Source: Skeletonema tropicum
Lineage: Eukaryota; Bacillariophyta; Thalassiosirophyceae; Thalassiosirales; Thalassiosiraceae
Direction: 5' to 3'
Length of the DNA: 64,000 nucleotides
NCBI GenBank assembly: GCA_037178625.1
Contig: CM074128.1
Span: forward strand, 1-64,000
Shown: one piece after another, positions 1 through 12,691 of the stretch
Layout: each line of letters begins with the position of its first letter
Numbering within the stretch: the stretch's first letter is position 1
Translations under genes and position numbers: made by a program
Notes under the pieces: generated by a model
Seen by the model: only the letters and a program-made list of their open reading frames with translations
The model's database searches: none
Told to the model about the DNA's origin: nothing

Positions 1-3000
1 CTTCTACGCACGCCAAACGTCTGAGCAGTGCTAATGTGCTTGTATGGTATCACCGCCGACTGTAATGGGCCACTAGAAGCGGCTCATGCGTGTAATGGCG
101 ACGATAGGTACGATTTGGTGGGATGTGGTGCTGCTGGCCAGCCCACACTAGACCTCCCATATCTGCCACGAGACTGTAGCATCGCTTCTACGCACGCCAA
201 ACGTCTGAGCAGTGCTTAATGTGCTTGTATGGTATCACCGCCGACTGTAATGGGCCACTAGAAGCGGCTCATGCGTGTAATGGCGACGATAGGTACGATT
301 TGGTGGGATGTGGTGCTGCTGGCCAGCCCACACTGACCTCCCATATCGCCACGAGACTGTAGCATCGCTTCTACGCACGCCAAACGTCTGAGCAGTGCTA
401 ATGTGCTTGTATGGTATCACCGCCGACTGTAATGGGCCACTAGAAGCGGCTCATGCGTGTAATGGCGACGATAGGTACGATTTGGTGGGGATGTGGTGCT
501 GCTGGCCAGCCCACACTAGACCTCCCATATCTGCCACGAGACTGTAGCATCGCTTCTACGCACGCCAAACGTCTGAGCAGTGCTAATGTGCTTGTATGGT
601 ATCACCGCCGACTGTAATGGGCCACTAGAAGCGGCTCATGCGTGTAATGGCGACGATAGGTACGATTTGGTGGGATGTGGTGCTGCTGGCCAGCCCACAC
701 TGGACCTCCCATATCGCCACGAGACTGTAGCATCGCTTCTACGCACGCCAAACGTCTGAGCAGTGCTAATGTGCTTGTATGGTATCACCGCCGACTGTAA
801 TGGGCCACTAGAAGCGGCTCATGCGTGTAATGGCGACGATAGGTACGATTTGGTGGGATGTGGTGCTGCTGGCCAGCCCACACTAGACCTCCCATATCTG
901 CCACGAGACTGTAGCATCGCTTCTACGCACGCCAAACGTCTGAGCAGTGCTAATGTGCTTGTATGGTATCACCGCCGACTGTAATGGGCCACTAGAAGCG
1001 GCTCATGCGTGTAATGGCGACGATAGGTACGATTTGGTGGGATGTGGTGCTGCTGGCCAGCCCACACTAAGACCTCCCATATCTGCCACGAGACTGTAGC
1101 ATCGCTTCTACGCACGCCAAACGTCTGAGCAGTGCTAATGTGCTTGTATGGTATCACCGCCGACTGTAATGGGCCACTAGAAGCGGCTCATGCGTGTGTA
1201 ATGGCGACGATAGGTACGATTTGGTGGGATGTGGTGCTGCTGGCCAGCCCACACTGACCTCCCATATCTGCCACGAGACTGTAGCATCGCTTCTACGCAC
1301 GCCAAACGTCTGAGCAGTGCTAATGTGCTTGTATGGTATCACCGCCGACTGTAATGGGCCACTAGAAGCGGCTCATGCGTGTAATGGCGACGATAGGTAC
1401 GATTTGGTGGGATGTGGTGCTGCTGGCCAGCCCACACTGGACCTCCCATATCTGCCACGAGACTGTAGCATCGCTTCTACGCACGCCAAACGTCTGAGCA
1501 GTGCTAATGTGCTTGTATGGTATCACCGCCGACTGTAATGGGCCACTAGAAGCGGCTCATGCGTGTAATGGCGACGATAGGTACGATTTGGTGGGATGTG
1601 GTGCTGCTGGCCAGCCCACACTGGACCTCCCATATCCGCCACGAGACTGTAGCATCGCTTCTACGCACGCCAAACGTCTGAGCAGTGCTAATGTGCTTGT
1701 ATGGTATCACCGCCGACTGTAATGGGCCACTAGAAGCGGCTCATGCGTGTAATGGCGACGATAGGTACGATTTGGTGGGATGTGGTGCTGCTGGCCAGCC
1801 CACACTAGACCTCCCATATCTGCCACGAGACTGTAGCATCGCTTCTACGCACGCCAAACGTCTGAGCAGTGCTAATGTGCTTGTATGGTATCACCGCCGA
1901 CTGTAATGGGCCACTAGAAGCGGCTCATGCGTGTAATGGCGACGATAGGTACGATTTGGTGGGATGTGGTGCTGCTGGCCAGCCCACACTGGACCTCCCA
2001 TATCCGCCACGAGACTGTAGCATCGCTTCTACGCACGCCAAACGTCTGAGCAGTGCTAATGTGCTTGTATGGTATCACCGCCGACTGTAATGGGCCACTA
2101 GAAGCGGCTCATGCGTGTAATGGCGACGATAGGTACGATTTGGTGGGATGTGGTGCTGCTGGCCAGCCCACACTAGACCTCCCATATCTGCCACGAGACT
2201 GTAGCATCGCTTCTACGCACGCCAAACGTCTGAGCAGTGCTAATGTGCTTGTATGGTATCACCGCCGACTGTAATGGGCCACTAGAAGCGGCTCATGCGT
2301 GTAATGGCGACGATAGGTACGATTTGGTGGGATGTGGTGCTGCTGGCCAGCCCACACTAGACCTCCCATATCCTGCCACGAGACTGTAGCATCGCTTCTA
2401 CGCACGCCAAACGTCTGAGCAGTGCTAATGTGCTTGTATGGTATCACCGCCGACTGTAATGGGCCACTAGAAGCGGCTCATGCGTGTAATGGCGACGATA
2501 GGTACGATTTGGTGGGATGTGGTGCTGCTGGCCAGCCCACACTGGACCTCCCATATCCGCCACGAGACTGTAGCATCGCTTCTACGCACGCCAAACGTCT
2601 GAGCAGTGCTAATGTGCTTGTATGGTATCACCGCCGACTGTAATGGGCCACTAGAAGCGGCTCATGCGTGTAATGGCGACGATAGGTACGATTTGGTGGG
2701 ATGTGGTGCTGCTGGCCAGCCCACACTAGACCTCCCATATCTGCCACGAGACTGTAGCATCGCTTCTACGCACGCCAAACGTCTGAGCAGTGCTAATGTG
2801 CTTGTATGGTATCACCGCCGACTGTAATGGGCCACTAGAAGCGGCTCATGCGTGTAATGGCGACGATAGGTACGATTTGGTGGGATGTGGTGCTGCTGGC
2901 CAGCCCACACTGGACCTCCCATATCCGCCACGAGACTGTAGCATCGCTTCTACGCACGCCAAACGTCTGAGCAGTGCTAATGTGCTTGTATGGTATCACC

Positions 3001-6000
3001 GCCGACTGTAATGGGCCACTAGAAGCGGCTCATGCGTGTAATGGCGACGATAGGTACGATTTGGTGGGATGTGGTGCTGCTGGCCAGCCCACACTGGACC
3101 TCCCATATCTGCCACGAGACTGTAGCATCGCTTCTACGCACGCCAAACGTCTGAGCAGTGCTAATGTGCTTGTATGGTATCACCGCCGACTGTAATGGGC
3201 CACTAGAAGCGGCTCATGCGTGTAATGGCGACGATAGGTACGATTTGGTGGGATGTGGTGCTGCTGGCCAGCCCACACTAGACCTCCCATATCTGCCACG
3301 AGACTGTAGCATCGCTTCTACGCACGCCAAACGTCTGAGCAGTGCTAATGTGCTTGTATGGTATCACCGCCGACTGTAATGGGCCACTAGAAGCGGCTCA
3401 TGCGTGTAATGGCGACGATAGGTACGATTTGGTGGGATGTGGTGCTGCTGGCCAGCCCACACTAGACCTCCCATATCTGCCACGAGACTGTAGCATCGCT
3501 TCTACGCACGCCAAACGTCTGAGCAGTGCTAATGTGCTTGTATGGTATCACCGCCGACTGTAATGGGCCACTAGAAGCGGCTCATGCGTGTAATGGCGAC
3601 GATAGGTACGATTTGGTGGGATGTGGTGCTGCTGGCCAGCCCACACTAGACCTCCCATATCTGCCACGAGACTGTAGCATCGCTTCTACGCACGCCAAAC
3701 GTCTGAGCAGTGCTAATGTGCTTGTATGGTATCACCGCCGACTGTAATGGGCCACTAGAAGCGGCTCATGCGTGTAATGGCGACGATAGGTACGATTTGG
3801 TGGGATGTGGTGCTGCTGGCCAGCCCACACTGGACCTCCCATATCCGCCACGAGACTCTAGCATCGCTTCTACGCACGCCAAACGTCTGAGCAGTGCTAA
3901 TGTGCTTGTATGGTATCACCGCCGACTGTAATGGGCCACTAGAAGCGGCTCATGCGTGTAATGGCGACGATAGGTACGATTTGGTGGGATGTGGTGCTGC
4001 TGGCCAGCCCACACTAGACCTCCCATATCTGCCACGAGACTGTAGCATCGCTTCTACGCACGCCAAACGTCTGAGCAGTGCTAATGTGCTTGTATGGTAT
4101 CACCGCCGACTGTAATGGGCCACTAGAAGCGGCTCATGCGTGTAATGGCGACGATAGGTACGATTTGGTGGGATGTGGTGCTGCTGGCCAGCCCACACTA
4201 GACCTCCCATATCTGCCACGAGACTGTAGCATCGCTTCTACGCACGCCAAACGTCTGAGCAGTGCTAATGTGCTTGTATGGTATCACCGCCGACTGTAAT
4301 GGGCCACTAGAAGCGGCTCATGCGTGTAATGGCGACGATAGGTACGATTTGGTGGGATGTGGTGCTGCTGGCCAGCCCACACTGGACCTCCCATATCCGC
4401 CACGAGACTCTAGCATCGCTTCTACGCACGCCAAACGTCTGAGCAGTGCTAATGTGCTTGTATGGTATCACCGCCGACTGTAATGGGCCACTAGAAGCGG
4501 CTCATGCGTGTAATGGCGACGATAGGTACGATTTGGTGGGATGTGGTGCTGCTGGCCTGCCCACACTGGACCTCCCATATCAGCCACGAGACTGTAGCAT
4601 CGCTTCTACGCACGCCAAACGTCTGAGCAGTGCTAATGTGCTTGTATGGTATCACCGCCGACTGTAATGGGCCACTAGAAGCGGCTCATGCGTGTAATGG
4701 CGACGATAGGTACGATTTGGTGGGATGTGGTGCTGCTGGCCAGCCCACACTAGACCTCCCATATCTGCCACGAGACTGTAGCATCGCTTCTACGCACGCC
4801 AAACGTCTGAGCAGTGCTAATGTGCTTGTATGGTATCACCGCCGACTGTAATGGGCCACTAGAAGCGGCTCATGCGTGTAATGGCGACGATAGGTACGAT
4901 TTGGTGGGATGTGGTGCTGCTGGCCAGCCCACACTGGACCTCCCATATCCGCCACGAGACTCTAGCATCGCTTCTACGCACGCCAAACGTCTGAGCAGTG
5001 CTAATGTGCTTGTATGGTATCACCGCCGACTGTAATGGGCCACTAGAAGCGGCTCATGCGTGTAATGGCGACGATAGGTACGATTTGGTGGGATGTGGTG
5101 CTGCTGGCCAGCCCACACTAGACCTCCCATATCCGCCACGAGACTGTAGCATCGCTTCTACGCACGCCAAACGTCTGAGCAGTGCTAATGTGCTTGTATG
5201 GTATCACCGCCGACTGTAATGGGCCACTAGAAGCGGCTCATGCGTGTAATGGCGACGATAGGTACGATTTGGTGGGATGTGGTGCTGCTGGCCTGCCCAC
5301 ACTGGACCTCCCATATCAGCCACGAGACTGTAGCATCGCTTCTACGCACGCCAAACGTCTGAGCAGTGCTAATGTGCTTGTATGGTATCACCGCCGACTG
5401 TAATGGGCCACTAGAAGCGGCTCATGCGTGTAATGGCGACGATAGGTACGATTTGGTGGGATGTGGTGCTGCTGGCCAGCCCACACTAGACCTCCCATAT
5501 CTGCCACGAGACTGTAGCATCGCTTCTACGCACGCCAAACGTCTGAGCAGTGCTAATGTGCTTGTATGGTATCACCGCCGACTGTAATGGGCCACTAGAA
5601 GCGGCTCATGCGTGTAATGGCGACGATAGGTACGATTTGGTGGGATGTGGTGCTGCTGGCCAGCCCACACTGGACCTCCCATATCCGCCACGAGACTCTA
5701 GCATCGCTTCTACGCACGCCAAACGTCTGAGCAGTGCTAATGTGCTTGTATGGTATCACCGCCGACTGTAATGGGCCACTAGAAGCGGCTCATGCGTGTA
5801 ATGGCGACGATAGGTACGATTTGGTGGGATGTGGTGCTGCTGGCCAGCCCACACTAGACCTCCCATATCCGCCACGAGACTGTAGCATCGCTTCTACGCA
5901 CGCCAAACGTCTGAGCAGTGCTAATGTGCTTGTATGGTATCACCGCCGACTGTAATGGGCCACTAGAAGCGGCTCATGCGTGTAATGGCGACGATAGGTA

Positions 6001-7243
6001 CGATTTGGTGGGATGTGGTGCTGCTGGCCAGCCCACACTAGACCTCCCATATCTGCCACGAGACTGTAGCATCGCTTCTACGCACGCCAAACGTCTGAGC
6101 AGTGCTAATGTGCTTGTATGGTATCACCGCCGACTGTAATGGGCCACTAGAAGCGGCTCATGCGTGTAATGGCGACGATAGGTACGATTTGGTGGGATGT
6201 GGTGCTGCTGGCCAGCCCACACTGGACCTCCCATATCCGCCACGAGACTCTAGCATCGCTTCTACGCACGCCAAACGTCTGAGCAGTGCTAATGTGCTTG
6301 TATGGTATCACCGCCGACTGTAATGGGCCACTAGAAGCGGCTCATGCGTGTAATGGCGACGATAGGTACGATTTGGTGGGATGTGGTGCTGCTGGCCTGC
6401 CCACACTAGACCTCCCATATCTGCCACGAGACTGTAGCATCGCTTCTACGCACGCCAAACGTCTGAGCAGTGCTAATGTGCTTGTATGGTATCACCGCCG
6501 ACTGTAATGGGCCACTAGAAGCGGCTCATGCGTGTAATGGCGACGATAGGTACGATTTGGTGGGATGTGGTGCTGCTGGCCAGCCCACACTAGACCTCCC
6601 ATATCTGCCACGAGACTGTAGCATCGCTTCTACGCACGCCAAACGTCTGAGCAGTGCTAATGTGCTTGTATGGTATCACCGCCGACTGTAATGGGCCACT
6701 AGAAGCGGCTCATGCGTGTAATGGCGACGATAGGTACGATTTGGTGGGATGTGGTGCTGCTGGCCAGCCCACACTAGACCTCCCATATCTGCCACGAGAC
6801 TGTAGCATCGCTTCTACGCACGCCAAACGTCTGAGCAGTGCTAATGTGCTTGTATGGTATCACCGCCGACTGTAATGGGCCACTAGAAGCGGCTCATGCG
6901 TGTAATGGCGACGATAGGTACGATTTGGTGGGATGTGGTGCTGCTGGCCAGCCCACACTAGACCTCCCATATCTGCCACGAGACTGTAGCATCGCTTCTA
7001 CGCACGCCAAACGTCTGAGCAGTGCTAATGTGCTTGTATGGTATCACCGCCGACTGTAATGGGCCACTAGAAGCGGCTCATGCGTGTAATGGCGACGATA
7101 GGTACGATTTGGTGGGATGTGGTGCTGCTGGCCAGCCCACACTGGACCTCCCATATCCGCCACGACACTCTAGCATCGCTTCTACGCACGCCAAACGTCT
7201 GAGCAGTGCTAATGTGCTTGTATGGTATCACCGCCGACTGTAA
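1..7243 (+). repeat. 184-bp satellite array, block A (about 39 copies)
   Basis: Head-to-tail monomers of 184 bp, about 55% GC, fill this block with very high identity. Copies differ mainly at four diagnostic sites: A or G in the cactAGACC/cactGGACC step, CTG, CCG or CAG in the atatCTGCC step, G or C in gactGTAGC/gactCTAGC, and A or T in ggccAGCCC/ggccTGCCC. Each monomer contains the 10-bp palindrome GCTGGCCAGC, which the T variant destroys. From 4446 the copies form a four-monomer higher-order unit repeated twice. The first 1.3 kb holds extra single-base indels (for example near 216, 342, 487, 1197), as expected at a degenerate array edge or from consensus errors. The repeated 73-residue open frame is a by-product of the repeat. 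The period is not a multiple of three, so each next copy lies in another frame. Confidence 0.98.
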
Positions 7244-7247
7244 TTAG

Positions 7248-8288
7248 TGGGCCACACCTCCACAAGGTACATGCCATGACAATATTATTAACGGAGCAAC
7301 AACACTACGTGTAGATTCACCAACATTTATCAGTGACACACCTCCTACAAAGCAAACAACATCAATTAGGTACTTACCAGTCGAGGACGCCGACGATGTG
7401 TACGCAGCCCATGATAACATGCTACACAACTTGGATACTCTTATTAACACCTTTGACGACTCTGAGCAATCTACTCAGTATGAACCATTTAATTATGAAG
7501 ACAGTGACGAGTATGAGGAATTAGTAGAAACTCTTCCACAACTCCAACACGACCTGGAAACAGCGGGAAAGATTTTTTTAGCAGCAACTCAGCGAAATCA
7601 TATTGCATTTGAGGTTGAGGACGAATACAATACTGATGAAGAAGAGAGTTTCATGAAGCTTGAACCGAAGGTTGAGGACGAATACAATACTGATGAAGAA
7701 GAGAGTTCCATGAAGCTTGAACCGAAGGTTGAGGACGAATACAATACTGATGAAGAAGAGAGCTCCATGAAGCTTGAACCGACTGAGGTTACAGCAGCGG
7801 ATATAGTGCTGAATGATAGCGCGCAGAGGACTCGTATTGGAACTAACAAAATTGAAATTGAGCAGTGGAATTGTGTTGAAACTAAGACAACTGAAGTTGA
7901 GCAGAGGAAACGTATTGGAACTCAAACAACCGATGTTAAGCAGCGGAACTGTATTGGAACTAAGACAACCGATGTTGAGCAGAGGAAATGTATTGGACCT
8001 AAGATGAACGATGTGGATCAGCAGAATATTATTGGAACTAACTCTGGAGTGCAGGCAAAACCGTGGTCGTTTATGATTGACGAAGGTTACCTAGTGGCTG
8101 ATATTCCCGTTACCTTAATGCATTCAGGCGATCAAATGGGTCTGTATGGTAGCCAGTGGAATCCTGGGATCGACCGGGGTAACCCAGATGATTCAGTTAC
8201 AAAAACAACCCTTGATTACCCCAATGATGTTGGAGACAACTTGGTCACGTCACTCATTGTAAAGTGGACTTCCTTTGTCCTTTATTGA
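7248..8288 (+). CDS. Truncated retrotransposon ORF with acidic and IGT-type repeats
   Basis: The frame is open from just after a TAG at 7245-7247 to a TGA at 8286-8288, so the N-terminus was probably lost with the 5' part of the element. Near 7612-7782 it contains three tandem 57-nt repeats encoding an acidic module (VEDEYNTDEEESSMKLEPK or close to it). At about 7838-8040 follow five or six degenerate repeats built on a V-E-Q-R-x-C-I-G-T pattern. The rest is hydrophilic. I recognise no catalytic domain. Position just upstream of a polypurine tract and LTR makes it the 3'-terminal ORF of a retrotransposon, or the C-terminal tail of its polyprotein. Whether it is expressed is unknown. Confidence 0.5.
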   Translation, partial: WATPPQGTCHDNIINGATTLRVDSPTFISDTPPTKQTTSIRYLPVEDADDVYAAHDNMLHNLDTLINTFDDSEQSTQYEPFNYEDSDEYEELVETLPQLQHDLETAGKIFLAATQRNHIAFEVEDEYNTDEEESFMKLEPKVEDEYNTDEEESSMKLEPKVEDEYNTDEEESSMKLEPTEVTAADIVLNDSAQRTRIGTNKIEIEQWNCVETKTTEVEQRKRIGTQTTDVKQRNCIGTKTTDVEQRKCIGPKMNDVDQQNIIGTNSGVQAKPWSFMIDEGYLVADIPVTLMHSGDQMGLYGSQWNPGIDRGNPDDSVTKTTLDYPNDVGDNLVTSLIVKWTSFVLY

Positions 8289-8342
8289 AAGGATAGAGAT
8301 GCTATTTGGTACAATCCGATATCGACTACGTGATATCGAATT

Positions 8343-8351
8343 GTGGGGGGG
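8343..8351 (+). other. Polypurine tract of the truncated LTR retrotransposon
   Basis: A G-run (gtggggggg) sits immediately 5' of the TGTTAG that opens the LTR. This is where plus-strand priming sites of LTR retrotransposons lie. Confidence 0.65.
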
Positions 8352-8472
8352 TGTTAGATTACACGTACGTAGATACAAGTAGAGTACGGAAATACTCTAA
8401 TCATTATCTTTTATCTCCTATCTAATCTATCAATAGCATCGATTGGAAGTAGGGAGATCGAGGATACTAACA
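8352..8472 (+). repeat. 121-bp 3' LTR
   Basis: Begins TGTTAG and ends CTAACA, the inverted TG...CA ends typical of LTRs. It directly follows a polypurine tract and directly precedes resumed satellite. No second copy was seen in the window, so the 5' LTR is absent or outside. Confidence 0.65.
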
Positions 8473-11400
8473 ACACTAGACCTCCCATATCTGCCACGAG
8501 ACTGTAGCATCGCTTCTACGCACGCCAAACGTCTGAGCAGTGCTAATGTGCTTGTATGGTATCACCGCCGACTGTAATGGGCCACTAGAAGCGGCTCATG
8601 CGTGTAATGGCGACGATAGGTACGATTTGGTGGGATGTGGTGCTGCTGGCCTGCCCACACTGGACCTCCCATATCAGCCACGAGACTGTAGCATCGCTTC
8701 TACGCACGCCAAACGTCTGAGCAGTGCTAATGTGCTTGTATGGTATCACCGCCGACTGTAATGGGCCACTAGAAGCGGCTCATGCGTGTAATGGCGACGA
8801 TAGGTACGATTTGGTGGGATGTGGTGCTGCTGGCCAGCCCACACTGGACCTCCCATATCCGCCACGAGACTCTAGCATCGCTTCTACGCACGCCAAACGT
8901 CTGAGCAGTGCTAATGTGCTTGTATGGTATCACCGCCGACTGTAATGGGCCACTAGAAGCGGCTCATGCGTGTAATGGCGACGATAGGTACGATTTGGTG
9001 GGATGTGGTGCTGCTGGCCAGCCCACACTAGACCTCCCATATCTGCCACGAGACTGTAGCATCGCTTCTACGCACGCCAAACGTCTGAGCAGTGCTAATG
9101 TGCTTGTATGGTATCACCGCCGACTGTAATGGGCCACTAGAAGCGGCTCATGCGTGTAATGGCGACGATAGGTACGATTTGGTGGGATGTGGTGCTGCTG
9201 GCCAGCCCACACTAGACCTCCCATATCTGCCACGAGACTCTAGCATCGCTTCTACGCACGCCAAACGTCTGAGCAGTGCTAATGTGCTTGTATGGTATCA
9301 CCGCCGACTGTAATGGGCCACTAGAAGCGGCTCATGCGTGTAATGGCGACGATAGGTACGATTTGGTGGGATGTGGTGCTGCTGGCCAGCCCACACTGGA
9401 CCTCCCATATCCGCCACGAGACTGTAGCATCGCTTCTACGCACGCCAAACGTCTGAGCAGTGCTAATGTGCTTGTATGGTATCACCGCCGACTGTAATGG
9501 GCCACTAGAAGCGGCTCATGCGTGTAATGGCGACGATAGGTACGATTTGGTGGGATGTGGTGCTGCTGGCCAGCCCACACTAGACCTCCCATATCTGCCA
9601 CGAGACTGTAGCATCGCTTCTACGCACGCCAAACGTCTGAGCAGTGCTAATGTGCTTGTATGGTATCACCGCCGACTGTAATGGGCCACTAGAAGCGGCT
9701 CATGCGTGTAATGGCGACGATAGGTACGATTTGGTGGGATGTGGTGCTGCTGGCCTGCCCACACTGGACCTCCCATATCAGCCACGAGACTGTAGCATCG
9801 CTTCTACGCACGCCAAACGTCTGAGCAGTGCTAATGTGCTTGTATGGTATCACCGCCGACTGTAATGGGCCACTAGAAGCGGCTCATGCGTGTAATGGCG
9901 ACGATAGGTACGATTTGGTGGGATGTGGTGCTGCTGGCCAGCCCACACTGGACCTCCCATATCCGCCACGAGACTCTAGCATCGCTTCTACGCACGCCAA
10001 ACGTCTGAGCAGTGCTAATGTGCTTGTATGGCATCACCGCCGACTGTAATGGGCCACTAGAAGCGGCTCATGCGTGTAATGGCGACGATAGGTACGATTT
10101 GGTGGGATGTGGTGCTGCTGGCCAGCCCACACTAGACCTCCCATATCTGCCACGAGACTGTAGCATCGCTTCTACGCACGCCAAACGTCTGAGCAGTGCT
10201 AATGTGCTTGTATGGTATCACCGCCGACTGTAATGGGCCACTAGAAGCGGCTCATGCGTGTAATGGCGACGATAGGTACGATTTGGTGGGATGTGGTGCT
10301 GCTGGCCAGCCCACACTGGACCTCCCATATCCGCCACGAGACTCTAGCATCGCTTCTACGCACGCCAAACGTCTGAGCAGTGCTAATGTGCTTGTATGGT
10401 ATCACCGCCGACTGTAATGGGCCACTAGAAGCGGCTCATGCGTGTAATGGCGACGATAGGTACGATTTGGTGGGATGTGGTGCTGCTGGCCAGCCCACAC
10501 TAGACCTCCCATATCTGCCACGAGACTGTAGCATCGCTTCTACGCACGCCAAACGTCTGAGCAGTGCTAATGTGCTTGTATGGTATCACCGCCGACTGTA
10601 ATGGGCCACTAGAAGCGGCTCATGCGTGTAATGGCGACGATAGGTACGATTTGGTGGGATGTGGTGCTGCTGGCCAGCCCACACTAGACCTCCCATATCT
10701 GCCACGAGACTGTAGCATCGCTTCTACGCACGCCAAACGTCTGAGCAGTGCTAATGTGCTTGTATGGTATCACCGCCGACTGTAATGGGCCACTAGAAGC
10801 GGCTCATGCGTGTAATGGCGACGATAGGTACGATTTGGTGGGATGTGGTGCTGCTGGCCAGCCCACACTGGACCTCCCATATCCGCCACGAGACTCTAGC
10901 ATCGCTTCTACGCACGCCAAACGTCTGAGCAGTGCTAATGTGCTTGTATGGTATCACCGCCGACTGTAATGGGCCACTAGAAGCGGCTCATGCGTGTAAT
11001 GGCGACGATAGGTACGATTTGGTGGGATGTGGTGCTGCTGGCCAGCCCACACTAGACCTCCCATATCTGCCACGAGACTGTAGCATCGCTTCTACGCACG
11101 CCAAACGTCTGAGCAGTGCTAATGTGCTTGTATGGTATCACCGCCGACTGTAATGGGCCACTAGAAGCGGCTCATGCGTGTAATGGCGACGATAGGTACG
11201 ATTTGGTGGGATGTGGTGCTGCTGGCCAGCCCACACTAGACCTCCCATATCTGCCACGAGACTGTAGCATCGCTTCTACGCACGCCAAACGTCTGAGCAG
11301 TGCTAATGTGCTTGTATGGTATCACCGCCGACTGTAATGGGCCACTAGAAGCGGCTCATGCGTGTAATGGCGACGATAGGTACGATTTGGTGGGATGTGG

Positions 11401-12643
11401 TGCTGCTGGCCAGCCCACACTGGACCTCCCATATCCGCCACGAGACTGTAGCATCGCTTCTACGCACGCCAAACGTCTGAGCAGTGCTAATGTGCTTGTA
11501 TGGTATCACCGCCGACTGTAATGGGCCACTAGAAGCGGCTCATGCGTGTAATGGCGACGATAGGTACGATTTGGTGGGATGTGGTGCTGCTGGCCAGCCC
11601 ACACTAGACCTCCCATATCTGCCACGAGACTGTAGCATCGCTTCTACGCACGCCAAACGTCTGAGCAGTGCTAATGTGCTTGTATGGTATCACCGCCGAC
11701 TGTAATGGGCCACTAGAAGCGGCTCATGCGTGTAATGGCGACGATAGGTACGATTTGGTGGGATGTGGTGCTGCTGGCCTGCCCACACTGGACCTCCCAT
11801 ATCAGCCACGAGACTGTAGCATCGCTTCTACGCACGCCAAACGTCTGAGCAGTGCTAATGTGCTTGTATGGTATCACCGCCGACTGTAATGGGCCACTAG
11901 AAGCGGCTCATGCGTGTAATGGCGACGATAGGTACGATTTGGTGGGATGTGGTGCTGCTGGCCAGCCCACACTGGACCTCCCATATCCGCCACGAGACTC
12001 TAGCATCGCTTCTACGCACGCCAAACGTCTGAGCAGTGCTAATGTGCTTGTATGGCATCACCGCCGACTGTAATGGGCCACTAGAAGCGGCTCATGCGTG
12101 TAATGGCGACGATAGGTACGATTTGGTGGGATGTGGTGCTGCTGGCCAGCCCACACTAGACCTCCCATATCTGCCACGAGACTGTAGCATCGCTTCTACG
12201 CACGCCAAACGTCTGAGCAGTGCTAATGTGCTTGTATGGTATCACCGCCGACTGTAATGGGCCACTAGAAGCGGCTCATGCGTGTAATGGCGACGATAGG
12301 TACGATTTGGTGGGATGTGGTGCTGCTGGCCAGCCCACACTAGACCTCCCATATCTGCCACGAGACTGTAGCATCGCTTCTACGCACGCCAAACGTCTGA
12401 GCAGTGCTAATGTGCTTGTATGGTATCACCGCCGACTGTAATGGGCCACTAGAAGCGGCTCATGCGTGTAATGGCGACGATAGGTACGATTTGGTGGGAT
12501 GTGGTGCTGCTGGCCAGCCCACACTGGACCTCCCATATCCGCCACGAGACTCTAGCATCGCTTCTACGCACGCCAAACGTCTGAGCAGTGCTAATGTGCT
12601 TGTATGGTATCACCGCCGACTGTAATGGGCCACTAGAAGCGGC
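8473..12643 (+). repeat. 184-bp satellite array, block B (about 23 copies)
   Basis: This is the same monomer and the same diagnostic variants as block A. A rare T-to-C change that turns tggTATC into tggCATC occurs only in the monomers around 10030 and 12054. Those two lie 2,024 bp (eleven monomers) apart, and the variant order of the monomers around them matches, so block B contains a recent eleven-monomer segmental duplication with one monomer lost. The array ends inside a monomer at about 12643, where unique sequence leading into the helicase gene begins. Confidence 0.97.
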
Positions 12644-12691
12644 TCTTACACCACGCTGTACAAGTCCAAAGACACACAATCCGAAGACAAG

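Larger units (their letters stand above)
7244..8472 (+). mobile_element. 3' part of an LTR retrotransposon inserted in the satellite
   Basis: A 1,229-bp unique segment interrupts the array. Its right end has the order expected of an LTR retrotransposon: an open coding frame, a G-rich polypurine tract at 8343-8351, then a 121-bp LTR at 8352-8472 that starts TGTTAG and ends CTAACA. Those ends are perfect 6-bp inverted termini. No 5' LTR, integrase or reverse transcriptase is present, so the element is 5' truncated. At the left junction the element's GGGCCAC coincides with the GGGCCAC of the satellite monomer, which suggests microhomology-mediated joining. The satellite resumes about 70 bp further along the monomer register than where it stopped, so this is not a simple clean insertion. 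Confidence 0.75.

Noticed and set aside
1..12625. Dozens of 73-residue open frames (MLMCLYGITADC...)
   Set aside because: They repeat with the 184-bp satellite, overlap each other and fall in rotating frames because 184 is not a multiple of three. No start context or domain supports coding.
1..12643. CRISPR-like array
   Set aside because: The whole unit repeats with no variable spacers, the period is 184 bp and the setting is eukaryotic.
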